From NCBI GenBank assembly GCA_049299895.1, contig JBAQYF010000002.1, positions 20,364 to 84,363 on the forward strand: a stretch of DNA of 64,000 nt, written 5' to 3'. Positions 44,836 through 51,854 of the stretch are shown here, in pieces (the first letter of the stretch is position 1; every line of letters starts with the position of its first letter). The notes below the pieces were generated by a model. That model saw only the letters and a program-made list of their open reading frames with translations. It had not been told where the DNA came from and did no database searches. Position numbers and translations under genes: made by a program. Source of the DNA: CAIYYO01 sp049299895. GTDB taxonomy: Archaea; Altiarchaeota; Altiarchaeia; IMC4; QMZM01.

Positions 44836-44876
44836 GCACTTTCAAAAAAGACAGGCAATATCTCTTTGTGAGCTTG

Positions 44877-45632
44877 ATGGAGTATTCCTACGCATCCGAC
44901 CGGGGCCGCCTGCGGCAGAAAGACGAGGATTCTATCCTTATCGTCAGAGAGTCGTTCTCCTATTCCGGGGCCGCCCATGAAAGAACCCTTTTCCTGCTCG
45001 CAGACGGCATGGGCGGGCGCAGCGCAGGAGAGATAGCGAGCATGCTTGCGGTAAAAAAGATCGCGGAAAAAGTCATGCCTCATATGTCTTCCCGGGGAGA
45101 CGCAGACCCAAAGACGCTTCTATGCGGGGCGATAGAATACGCAAGCCGGGAGATAGCTCAGTATTCTGCCGGGAACGTTAATCTCTCCGGGATGGGATCA
45201 ACGATAGTGTCCGCCATTCTATCCGGTTATGACCTTCACGTGGCTCACGCGGGAGACAGCAGGCTATATGTCATCGATCCGCAGACACAAGATATCCGCA
45301 GGATAACAAAAGACCACTCAGTCGTCCAGGAACTGATAGCTGCTGGAAAGCTTACCACCGGGGAGGCCGGGCGCCATCCCCAAAGAGGCCTGCTTACCCG
45401 AGCCCTGGGAACGCATCCTGCGGTGCATCCCGACAGCTGCAGCGTGGGGCTGGAAATGGGAAGCTATGTCCTCTTATGCTGCGACGGGCTCACGGACGTA
45501 CTGCCCGAAGAAGAGATAAAAGAAACGATCCTCAAAGCATCCGATCTTAAGAATGCATGCTCCGCACTGATAGACGCTGCTAACAACGCAGGCGGGCCTG
45601 ACAACATATCTGTCATCCTCATCCGGGTGTGA
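44877..45632 (+). CDS. PP2C-family Ser/Thr protein phosphatase
   Basis: The ATG at 44877 (MEYSYASDRGRLRQKDEDS) is the start; the open frame extends far left antisense to ppk1 and is not coding there. The 251-residue protein has all metal-site motifs of PP2C/PPM phosphatases: DRGRLRQKDEDS, LLADGMGG, GMGSTIVSAI, VAHAGDSRLYV, CCDGLTDVLP and GGPDNISVILI. It dephosphorylates Ser/Thr in proteins; no kinase is nearby. Divergence from ppk1 over a common operator suggests it is part of the phosphate response. It lacks any membrane segment. Confidence 0.94.
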   Translation: MEYSYASDRGRLRQKDEDSILIVRESFSYSGAAHERTLFLLADGMGGRSAGEIASMLAVKKIAEKVMPHMSSRGDADPKTLLCGAIEYASREIAQYSAGNVNLSGMGSTIVSAILSGYDLHVAHAGDSRLYVIDPQTQDIRRITKDHSVVQELIAAGKLTTGEAGRHPQRGLLTRALGTHPAVHPDSCSVGLEMGSYVLLCCDGLTDVLPEEEIKETILKASDLKNACSALIDAANNAGGPDNISVILIRV

Positions 45633-45634
45633 TA

Positions 45635-45750
45635 CCTATATAGACAAAATAATCTATTAGATCTTTATGCGTTCCGGTTATATGCCCCCGCAGGCATTCT
45701 ATTTATGCTAAGGGCAACCAAAAAACGGGTGGGGTATCACCACCCCACCC
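45635..45750 (+). ncRNA. Structured element E1 (candidate small RNA or leader)
   Basis: An operator-like CCTATATAGA (45635-45644) is followed 83 bases later by a perfect hairpin GGGTGGGGT-atcacc-ACCCCACCC (45727-45750; 9-base stem, 6-base loop). In between is ATGCCCCCG, which also opens a 9-codon frame (45682-45711). The same plan occurs at E2 and E3. It may be a small RNA, or a leader of the next gene. Confidence 0.4.
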
Positions 45751-45797
45751 AAAGGTTCTGAGTTCTGCGAAAGAAAAGAGACATATAAAATATATAC

Positions 45798-45807
45798 CCT
45801 ATATAGA
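45798..45807. promoter_or_regulatory. AT-rich operator motif before the KaiC-like gene
   Basis: CCTATATAGA, the same 10-mer as at 45635, extended leftward by ATATATAC. It precedes a TATA box (TTATAAAG, about 45821) for the gene at 45855. Confidence 0.45.
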
Positions 45808-45854
45808 ACCATTGTTTCAGTTATAAAGCCTTGCGATACCCTGAATCTAACAGT

Positions 45855-46478
45855 ATGACCTTTTCTTCCATCAGCCTGTCGGAGATACCTGAAAAGAGCG
45901 TTATCCTCATAGAAGAAGAGATAGGTTCCGTGGAAAGGGTCTTTTTGCACCAGATACTTTCAGAGGCGGTGTCTTCCGGAAAAAAGGCGCTCTACCTGGC
46001 CGTGCACAGCGGCAAAGAAGACATAGTGAACGAGATAAAGCAGTACGGATTTCTCGACTACGAACACGCGGGGGAAGAAAGCCTGAAGATAGAAGGCTAC
46101 TTCAACGACCTTGCAGACATATCCGACATAGCAAGGGACTACGACCTATGCATAATCGACCCCTTCCCCTTCCTGGTGATGCACAAGGAAGACAGCTACA
46201 TCGTGGAATTCCTGGGCGCGCTAAAGAAACTGTCCAGAAAAGAAGACATCAGATTCTTTCTATCAATGGACGCCGGCGTATCCAAAAAGTCGACAGAGAG
46301 CATAGCGCGGGCGATAGCCGACGGGATAATACAGTTCAGGGAGATAAGCAACGGAAGAAAGATAGAACGCTACGCAAACATCCCCAAGATGAAGGGAAAA
46401 CTTCCCCCCGCGGAGATGATACCCATCCTCCTGACCGAGAGCGGCATAACGATAGACACAAGGCAGGCGATCAGGTGA
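45855..46478 (+). CDS. KaiC/RecA-superfamily-like protein with degenerate P-loop
   Basis: I chose the ATG at 45855 (MTFSSISLSEIPEKS); a TATA box 30 bases upstream predicts a leaderless mRNA. The 207-residue protein has the single-domain KaiC/FlaH layout: the strand SVILIEEE, helix, KKALYLAVHSGKEDIVNEI, the Walker B-like strand DLCIIDPFPFLV and a late strand RFFLSMDAG. The Walker A position reads EEEIGSVER with no GK[ST], so ATP binding is probably lost. Such proteins often act as adaptors in motility, gas-vesicle or signalling complexes. Its location near a pilus system and phosphate genes suggests regulation of either. Confidence 0.65.
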   Translation: MTFSSISLSEIPEKSVILIEEEIGSVERVFLHQILSEAVSSGKKALYLAVHSGKEDIVNEIKQYGFLDYEHAGEESLKIEGYFNDLADISDIARDYDLCIIDPFPFLVMHKEDSYIVEFLGALKKLSRKEDIRFFLSMDAGVSKKSTESIARAIADGIIQFREISNGRKIERYANIPKMKGKLPPAEMIPILLTESGITIDTRQAIR

Positions 46479-46630
46479 TCGGATGCAGGCGGCTTTTTGC
46501 AGTAAATACGCAGCCAGCAACGCGATCAATGCCGCGAGCGGCAGGCGTGCGATAAATTCGTCGGACTTTTTCATGTTATCACTTTATACGAATGAACCGT
46601 CGCCTGCGCCGTTATATCTGCCGGCTATAG

Positions 46631-46750
46631 AGAGTATATACTCTTTTTGTAATAGATAGGCTTTTTTATTATGCCCCCGTTTCCAGAATGCTACCAGAGC
46701 GTCTTAAGGCGCTCCTTTCGCCAAACAAGGCGGGGCGTACTCCCCGCCTT
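46631..46750 (+). ncRNA. Operator and structured element E2 (candidate small RNA)
   Basis: AGAGTATATACTCT (46631-46644) is a perfect 14-base palindrome that also serves as a TATA box. About 25 bases on, ATTATGCCCCCG begins the element, which contains a short hairpin (GAGCG...CGCTC, about 46697-46715) and ends with AAGGCGGGG-cgtact-CCCCGCCTT (46727-46750). Flanks CCAAACA and TACGTTC match those of E3. It lies between convergent genes, so an independent RNA is plausible. The stretch from 46479 to 46827 holds no convincing gene. Confidence 0.45.
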
Positions 46751-46827
46751 ACGTTCATCCGTTGTTGAAGACCTGCGGCTGCAGTCTCCTGTCCGGGGGT
46801 GGCGGGGGCTGCGGCCTGCTCGGCGCA

Positions 46828-47640
46828 TCAGTCAAAAGAAACGGACAGGCTCTTCTTTGCTTTGGGATATCTCATGCCGAGCGCTTCGAGCGCCTCAACT
46901 ATTATCTGCGAGACTGCGAGGTTGCGGACCCACTTCCTATCCGAGGGAATCACGTACCACGGAGCATGCTTTGGAGAGCACCTTTCAATCGCTTCTTCGT
47001 ACGCCCTCTGATACCTGTCCCAGAGCTTCCTCTCCTCGAGGTCTGCGGGATCCATCTTCCAGAACTTCTCCGGGTCGTTCATGCGCTCCAGAAGCCTCTT
47101 CTTCTGCTCTTCCCTGCTGATATGCAAAAAGAACTTGAGTATCACCGTCCCGTTCTCGGAGAGCATCCTCTCAAAGTCGTTTATCTGCCGGTACCTCTGC
47201 TCAAGGATGCTCGCAGCTATCGTCTTATGCACCTTCGGCACGATCGCGTCCTCGTAGTGCGAGCGGTTGAATATGCCGAATTCCCCAATCCTGGGAACCG
47301 CCTTATGCACCCTCCAAAGGAAATCGTGATCTATCTCCTCCGGGACCGGCGCCTTGAATGAAGCAACAGTGCAACCCATCGGATTCATGCCCCGCATGAC
47401 GTGCCGAATCGTACTGTCCTTTCCCGATGTGTCCATGCCCTGCAAAATAATCAGGATCGCGTGCCTGTCTTCGGCGTACATAAGGTGCTGGAGCTTGTAC
47501 ATCCTCTCTATGTTATCTTCAAGAGTTTTTTCCCAGCCGTCCTTTTCCAGTTCCCCGTCTGCGTCCGTGGGGTATTTGCGCAGGTCGATCCTCGTATCGG
47601 GATCTATGCGAAACTCCCTGGAGATGTCTTTCCGGTTCAT
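46828..47640 (-). CDS. ppk2: Polyphosphate kinase 2 family protein
   Basis: A 270-residue PPK2 with Walker A GMDTSGKDS, the lid-like RGMNPMGCTVASFKAP, the NRSHYEDAIVPKVH motif and a late DRYQRAYEEAIERC. PPK2 enzymes use polyphosphate to phosphorylate nucleotides; the short single-domain type covers class I-III, and the class is not assigned here. Together with ppk1, ppx and the CHAD protein the window holds a full cycle of polyphosphate synthesis and use. The promoter 50-65 bases upstream contains a perfect 14-base palindrome of the shared motif. Confidence 0.94.
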   Translation of the reverse strand: MNRKDISREFRIDPDTRIDLRKYPTDADGELEKDGWEKTLEDNIERMYKLQHLMYAEDRHAILIILQGMDTSGKDSTIRHVMRGMNPMGCTVASFKAPVPEEIDHDFLWRVHKAVPRIGEFGIFNRSHYEDAIVPKVHKTIAASILEQRYRQINDFERMLSENGTVILKFFLHISREEQKKRLLERMNDPEKFWKMDPADLEERKLWDRYQRAYEEAIERCSPKHAPWYVIPSDRKWVRNLAVSQIIVEALEALGMRYPKAKKSLSVSFD

Positions 47641-47692
47641 CGGTTAATAAATCTGGCGGGAGGTTAAATAAATCCTCCAAACAGCTTATATA

Positions 47693-47706
47693 GAGAATAT
47701 ATTCTC
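47693..47706. promoter_or_regulatory. Palindromic operator GAGAATATATTCTC, ppk2/47830 divergent promoter
   Basis: A perfect 14-base palindrome overlapping the TATA position for the ppk2 gene on the minus strand and for element E3 on the plus strand; it is preceded by TTATATA. Confidence 0.6.
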
Positions 47707-47724
47707 CGAGTTCTCTTTAGCGGA

Positions 47725-47810
47725 ATCTTTTATCCGGCGCATGCCACATCTGTATCAAGGGCACATCGATGCCCCACAAACCAACAATGGTGGGGAACAC
47801 TCCCCACCAT
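47725..47810 (+). ncRNA. Structured element E3 (candidate leader or small RNA)
   Basis: It ends with the perfect hairpin ATGGTGGGG-aacact-CCCCACCAT (47787-47810), same geometry and flanks (CCAACA, TACGCTC) as E2. It is also open as a 30-codon frame from the ATG at 47741, ending TGA at 47831-47833 and overlapping the next ATG in ATGA. So it could be a leader peptide gene instead of, or as well as, an RNA structure. Confidence 0.4.
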
Positions 47811-47829
47811 ACGCTCGCAGGTGTCAAAT

Positions 47830-48195
47830 ATGAGTGCCATACGCATGGTTCCGGTCCTCAGGACCGCGGAAAGATATCCGGGTATAGACAAGATGAGATA
47901 CGTGCGCCTCAGGGGAGAAACCGGCGGATTATACGAAACGAAGGGATACGTAAGATACGACGGATCAAGGATCCGCATAGATACGTATTCTTCGAGCCTG
48001 ACGGAGGCCCTGGCAGAAGAGATCGAAAAAGGCCTGCTCGGCTCCGGCGGAGACGCCGTCCTGGAGAACCTTAAGAACGTCCTGAACACGCCCGTTCTGT
48101 CCGCTTCCGGCGTCATGAGAGGGAGGCCGCAGCCGGACAAGGGCAGGATCGTATACGGTGCGGATGTATTCGTTCCAACGGTCAGGGAGATATGA
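47830..48195 (+). CDS. Conserved-looking protein of unknown function
   Basis: A 121-residue soluble protein from the ATG at 47830 (MSAIRMVPVLRTAERYPG). It has alternating strands in the first half (MRYVRLRGETGGLYETKGYV) and a helical stretch (SLTEALAEEIEKGLLGSGGD), then VLSASGVMRGRPQPDKGRIV. I recognise no family. It lies behind element E3 and the palindromic operator, divergent from ppk2, so it may belong to the phosphate response. Its 3' end overlaps the convergent DUF5658 gene by 14 bases. Confidence 0.55.
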   Translation: MSAIRMVPVLRTAERYPGIDKMRYVRLRGETGGLYETKGYVRYDGSRIRIDTYSSSLTEALAEEIEKGLLGSGGDAVLENLKNVLNTPVLSASGVMRGRPQPDKGRIVYGADVFVPTVREI

Positions 48196-48538
48196 TCCGG
48201 CCGGTAAGCAGGACGAAATTGTTGAACGCGATCACGCAGAGGACCGTCGCATAGCCGACGAGCAATGCGCGCGCCCATGTCTTATTCTTTTCGCGGAAAT
48301 ACTGCGCGGCATAAGCCACAAAGAGCGTTATCAGCCAGTACAGGATAAGATGCATCAGCATGCCGGGAACTATTGAATCATAGAAGAAGCCGATGCCGTA
48401 GAAAGACCTGATAACCGGATTGGCCTCGTGCAGGCCGGCCTTTACGCAAAGGTAGGTGGAAACTACGTCCATGCATGCGAGGGCGAATAGTATGATGGCA
48501 TTGCGCCTGGCATACGCGCCGAACAGGTCTTGTTCCAT
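48182..48538 (-). CDS. DUF5658-like four-helix membrane protein
   Basis: A 118-residue protein with about four membrane helices. The motif ALACMDVVSTYLCVKAGLHEANPVIRSF (shown here in full as one element of the family core) and the later MLMHLILYWLITLFVAY resemble DUF5658 proteins, found widely in archaea with unknown function. It is transcribed towards the 47830 gene. The upstream 110 bases are AT-rich and carry a related operator-like sequence, TATAGAGACTATA. Confidence 0.65.
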   Translation of the reverse strand: MEQDLFGAYARRNAIILFALACMDVVSTYLCVKAGLHEANPVIRSFYGIGFFYDSIVPGMLMHLILYWLITLFVAYAAQYFREKNKTWARALLVGYATVLCVIAFNNFVLLTGRIISP

Positions 48539-48587
48539 AAGAAAGTAATAGTATAATATATGTTTTACGCAATTTAAACTTTATTTA

Positions 48588-48600
48588 TAGAGACTATATA
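48588..48600. promoter_or_regulatory. Operator-like element before the 48648 gene
   Basis: TATAGAGACTATA, two 5-base arms around AGA, in the shared AT-rich promoter of the divergent DUF5658 and 48648 genes. A 14-mer ATTGTTTCAGTTAT overlapping the 48648 start codon (48636-48649) also occurs at 45811-45824 before the KaiC-like gene. Confidence 0.35.
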
Positions 48601-48647
48601 TAACAATTTCAAAAGGTATTTAGCCTTATCATTTAATTGTTTCAGTT

Positions 48648-48830
48648 ATGGAATGGAAAATGGAAAATACAAAACCGGCAGTCGTCTCATGGGTCGTGAC
48701 AAGCGTGCTGCTGCTCGTTGCAACGTTTTACGACTTTCTGAATGGGAATAATTTTGGCATCCCGGGGACGATATTTTTCGTCTCGATAACCGCTTATTTC
48801 ACTGCGTATCTGGTTTACAGAAAAAAATAA
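48648..48830 (+). CDS. Small membrane protein with two helices
   Basis: A 60-residue protein, MEWKMENTKPAVVSWVVTS, with hydrophobic segments VVSWVVTSVLLLVATFYDFL and IPGTIFFVSITAYFTAYLVY and a Lys-rich end (YRKK). No family is recognised. It is supported by a strong AT-rich promoter and two adjoining motifs shared with other genes of the region. The 190 bases after it contain GGACGATCG twice (near 48839 and 48892) but no gene I can support. Confidence 0.55.
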   Translation: MEWKMENTKPAVVSWVVTSVLLLVATFYDFLNGNNFGIPGTIFFVSITAYFTAYLVYRKK

Positions 48831-48987
48831 TTTTCAGTTGGACGATCGAATCGTAGAAATCGACATGTTGTCCATGCCAGAGAGGGGTAGGACGATCGCG
48901 TTACGCCTCGGGCTTATGCCGAAAAGATCCTCCATCGTATAAATATGGTCGAGAGGGGAATATCCCGCTCATTTATCTAAACGGCAG

Positions 48988-49003
48988 TTGAGTATATTCT
49001 CAA
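48988..49003. promoter_or_regulatory. Near-palindromic operator before arsC
   Basis: TTGAGTATATTCTCAA, symmetric except for one central pair, overlaps the presumed TATA position 18 bases before the arsC ATG. It is the same GAGTATAT..CTC core found before ppk2 and element E2. Confidence 0.55.
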
Positions 49004-49020
49004 GCCGCTGTCCCGGAAAG

Positions 49021-49455
49021 ATGGAAACAAAAAAGAAGGAAAGGGTCCTGTTCGTATGCACCCACAACTCGGCCCGCTCGCAGATGGCGGAAGGCCTGAT
49101 GAACGCATTGCATGCGGACCGATACGATGCATACAGCGCCGGCACACATCCTGCAGCGGTCAACCCCCACTCGATAAAGGCGCTCGCCGAGATAGGGATA
49201 GACATCTCGAAGAGCAGGGCAAAGGGCCTGGGCGAATACGCAGGTCAAAAATTCGACTATGTCGTAACGGTGTGCGGCGGGGCTCAGGAGGAATGCCCGT
49301 TTTTCCCCGGCGCAAAGAAACAGATCCATGCGGGTTTCGACGACCCGTCGGCCGTCAAGGGATCGGAAGAAGAGATAATGGCGGCCTTTCGAAGGGCGCG
49401 CGACGAGATAAAAGAATGGATGGAGAAAGAGTGCGGGAAAAAGGAAGAACAATAA
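49021..49455 (+). CDS. arsC: Arsenate reductase, thioredoxin-coupled type
   Basis: I chose the ATG at 49021 (METKKKERVLFVCTHNSARS). The 144-residue protein has the low-molecular-weight phosphatase loop C13-THNSAR and two more cysteines at 85 and 92 (VTVCGGAQEECPFFPG). They match Cys10, Cys82 and Cys89 of Staphylococcus aureus ArsC with a constant offset of 3, so the enzyme can reduce arsenate through a disulfide cascade. No efflux gene is adjacent. Arsenate enters cells through phosphate uptake, which explains why it shares the operator motif of the phosphate genes. Confidence 0.93.
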   Translation: METKKKERVLFVCTHNSARSQMAEGLMNALHADRYDAYSAGTHPAAVNPHSIKALAEIGIDISKSRAKGLGEYAGQKFDYVVTVCGGAQEECPFFPGAKKQIHAGFDDPSAVKGSEEEIMAAFRRARDEIKEWMEKECGKKEEQ

Positions 49456-49493
49456 AAGTTAGGCACTACATCATTTCCCTCCCCTCCTTGCTT

Positions 49494-49751
49494 TCATTCA
49501 TCCGGCGATCCCTCGAATAAAAAGTTCCCGTCGCTTGCATGCCCTTCGTAGACCCGTACCCTGTAGTGTATCTCCTCCAGCTCTCTAATCCCGGCCTTTA
49601 TGTCGTATCCATCAACGCAGCTGTAGAAAAAGCCCGCTTTGGACTTGAGCCAGGGCGTCAGGGAAGAGGTCGCGTGCCGGATGGTCAGGTAAATTGTGTC
49701 CCCCTCTATAACGTATCCCTCGTCCAAAAATCGCCTTCTTCGCATGGGCAT
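49494..49751 (-). CDS. Small protein of unknown function
   Basis: An 85-residue soluble protein starting MPMRRRRFLDEGYVIEGD with several predicted strands (TIYLTIRHATSSLTPWLKSK, HYRVRVYEG). No family recognised. It starts directly after the stop of the frameshifted secreted-protein gene and is probably co-transcribed with it. Confidence 0.45.
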   Translation of the reverse strand: MPMRRRRFLDEGYVIEGDTIYLTIRHATSSLTPWLKSKAGFFYSCVDGYDIKAGIRELEEIHYRVRVYEGHASDGNFLFEGSPDE

Positions 49752-49990
49752 TCACCAGTAGGAGATAACAACTTCCAGAGTTCCGTTTATGTACCCTGCA
49801 GACCCGATCTCGCCGCTTGCGGCTCCAGCCGCATCGGCCGCTGGTCCGACAGTCCCGTATTCGAATGAGAAATCCGCATCCGCAGTCCTTGACGGCACGA
49901 GGCGCTCACCCGTTTCCGAATGGAAAACGCAGGATGCCGCCAGCAACAACAGCGCGGCTGCAGCCGCAGGATAAACCGGCGCGCTTTCAT
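49752..49990 (-). pseudogene. Secreted small protein with a frameshift in its signal peptide
   Basis: The ATG at 49990 opens MKARRFILRLQP in one frame. The rest of a convincing signal peptide (AAAALLLLAASCVFHSET) and the mature part (ADADFSFEYGTVGPAADAAG through NGTLEVVISYW) are in another frame, which by itself has only a TTG start. Joining the frames restores a normal secreted protein of about 79 residues. Either a 1-base indel broke the gene, there is a sequencing error, or translation starts inside at the TTG. The family is not recognised. Confidence 0.5.
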
Positions 49991-50078
49991 CACATTAATC
50001 CGGGTCTCGCGGGCTTAAACCCCTCTCGCGTACCTGCCCAGCCCTGATGCCTGAATTCGGAGTATTCCCTCATTTTAA

Positions 50079-50108
50079 GGAAATAAACCTTATTTTGTTT
50101 CCTTTTAT
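50079..50108. promoter_or_regulatory. Inverted repeat in the promoter of the AAA ATPase gene
   Basis: AAGGAAA ... TTTCCTT arms flank an AT-rich centre, and TTAAGGAAATATATATAAATAA (starting near 50113) contains the TATA box and a third AAGGAAAT copy just before the ATG at 50132. A likely operator, perhaps autoregulatory. Confidence 0.4.
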
Positions 50109-50131
50109 TAAGGAAATATATATAAATAACC

Positions 50132-51442
50132 ATGTCAGCAGGCAACATAAAGGATATCTTCAAGTCAATAATTCTCGACTTCCACAAACGGCCTCTTCCA
50201 GAGGTCAGACCCAGGACCCTGAAGGTTCCTTTGAACAGCGGGAAGATCGTTTCCGTAATCGGGGCAAGGAGGTCCGGAAAGACCTATCTCCTGTACTGCC
50301 TTATGCATAAGCTTCTTGAAAAAACGCGCAAGGAGAACATTTTGTACGTGAACTACGAGGACGAGCGCCTGTCCCTTGAAAAAGAGGATCTCGGGCTGCT
50401 TCTGGAGGCCTATTACGAGCTTTATCCGGGCAGCAAAGGCGAACTGTATCTGTTCTTTGACGAGATACAGAAAATCCCCGGCTGGGAGGAGTTCGTGAGG
50501 CGGGTGTATGACACGGTCACGAAAAACATTTACATCAGCGGGTCGTCTTCAAAATTCCTAAGCAGCGAAATAGCTACATCCCTGCGGGGACGTTCTGTGT
50601 CTTACATATTGTATCCCTTGTCTTTCAGGGAATACCTTGATTTCAACGGCGCGGACTTTCGCGACCGCTACTCGCTAAAGAACAGGTCGAGAATTGTCTC
50701 ATTGTTCCGTGAATACCTTTTCAAAGGGGGATTCCCGGAAACGGTCGGCATGGACGATGACCTGCGCAGGAGGACCCTGCAGTCTTACCTGGACGTAATG
50801 ATATACAGGGACGTAATAGAGCGGCATAACATAAAGAACCCGGCCGCGGTAAAGGCCTTCATGAACAAGGCCCTTGAGAATTCGGCCAGGAAATTCTCTG
50901 TGAACAAGCAATATCTTGAGATGAAATCCCAGGGTTACAAGACCGGAAAAGACCCCCTCTACGAGTACCTGTCGTATTTCGAGGACTGCTTCCTTCTGTA
51001 CACTGTCCCCGTATGTTCCGCATCCGCTTCCGTGCGGAACCTGACAGAAAAAAAGATATACGCGGTGGACTGCGGCCTTGCAAACAGCGTATCATACGCC
51101 TTCTCTGAGAACACCGGATGGTGCCTTGAAAATGCGGTTTACGTGGAAATGCGCCGCAGGGGTTATTCGGTGTTCTACCATGCCGGGAAAAACGAGTGCG
51201 ACTACGTCTGCATCCGGGGCAAAACAAAGACGGCGGTGCAGGTGACGGCGAGCCTCTCCGGCGGAACCCGTGAAAGAGAGGTTGCCGGCCTGATCGAAGC
51301 GATGGAAAACAACAGGATAAGAAAAGGTCTGATCATCACGCTGGACGAGAAAGAAACCATCAGGGAAAAAGGCTTCGAGATACCTGTTAAGACCGCATGG
51401 GAATGGATGCTGGAGGACGACGAAAATATTGTCCTAAATTGA
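50132..51442 (+). CDS. AAA-family ATPase with DUF4143 domain
   Basis: A 436-residue protein: P-loop IGARRSGKTYLLYC near residue 42, Walker B LYLFFDEIQKIPGWEEFVRR, sensor-like ISGSSSKFLSSEI, then LYPLSFREYLDF, GGFPETV and a DUF4143 C-terminal half with a nuclease-like end (YHAGKNECDYVCIRGKTKTAVQVT, here the DEXK-type pattern D-x-V plus AVQV). This family is common in multiple copies in archaea and is often strain-variable. The physiological role is not known; a mobile or defence-related function has been suggested for some. It is flanked by purine-rich repeats before and after (GGGAATAAAATCCC just downstream). Confidence 0.88.
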   Translation: MSAGNIKDIFKSIILDFHKRPLPEVRPRTLKVPLNSGKIVSVIGARRSGKTYLLYCLMHKLLEKTRKENILYVNYEDERLSLEKEDLGLLLEAYYELYPGSKGELYLFFDEIQKIPGWEEFVRRVYDTVTKNIYISGSSSKFLSSEIATSLRGRSVSYILYPLSFREYLDFNGADFRDRYSLKNRSRIVSLFREYLFKGGFPETVGMDDDLRRRTLQSYLDVMIYRDVIERHNIKNPAAVKAFMNKALENSARKFSVNKQYLEMKSQGYKTGKDPLYEYLSYFEDCFLLYTVPVCSASASVRNLTEKKIYAVDCGLANSVSYAFSENTGWCLENAVYVEMRRRGYSVFYHAGKNECDYVCIRGKTKTAVQVTASLSGGTREREVAGLIEAMENNRIRKGLIITLDEKETIREKGFEIPVKTAWEWMLEDDENIVLN

Positions 51443-51491
51443 AGGGAATAAAATCCCTTTTATTTCATTTAATGGAGGGAATATATAAAAA

Positions 51492-51598
51492 CCCCCGGCG
51501 GGTCCCGTTACCGGCTCCTGCCGGAACGAGGCATATGGCCGAACGAAAAGACCGAAAGACCCGGAAAGGCACAGGATACTCGTCTTGAACACAGGGGG
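51492..51598 (+). ncRNA. Candidate structured RNA
   Basis: A GC-rich block in a 412-base gene-free gap (51443-51854), preceded by TATA-like sequences (TTTTATTT at about 51458, ATATATAAAA at 51481). CCCCC (51492-51496) can close with GGGGG (51594-51598). Inside are a hairpin CCGGCGGG (51495-51502) with CCTGCCGG (51517-51524), extended by CCG-TTAC-CGG, and a stem ACGAG (51526-51530) with CTCGT (51579-51583). The rest of the gap (51599-51854) holds three CCGGTC repeats near 51775-51805 and no gene. Confidence 0.35.
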
Positions 51599-51854
51599 AA
51601 TGCCGGAATTCTATTCAGACTAAAACAATGATCACTCGATGCCGGGATAGTGCCCTGCCTGCCCCGGAATAAATATCAGCAGGCCGGCGGCGCAGAAAAG
51701 TCTGTCTGGATGTGCATTTCTCTATCCTCCCCCTTCTCCCTGCAGTGCTCTGCCGTTATCGCCGCCATATAACCGGTCGCATCCGGTCGGCCGGGACGCT
51801 TCCGGTCATGCAGGTCCGGGGGATTAATAACTCCGCTGACAATTATTACATGAT

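Noticed and set aside
44031..44876. Long N-terminal extension of the PP2C frame
   Set aside because: It is antisense to ppk1; the PP2C motifs begin right after the ATG at 44877, which has its own promoter.
46263..46574. A minus-strand frame starting MKKSDEFIARLPLAALIALLAAYLL, possibly a one-helix membrane protein
   Set aside because: The first 30 residues look like a membrane helix, but the remaining 70 are antisense to the KaiC-like gene and there is no stop in between; not enough to call a gene.
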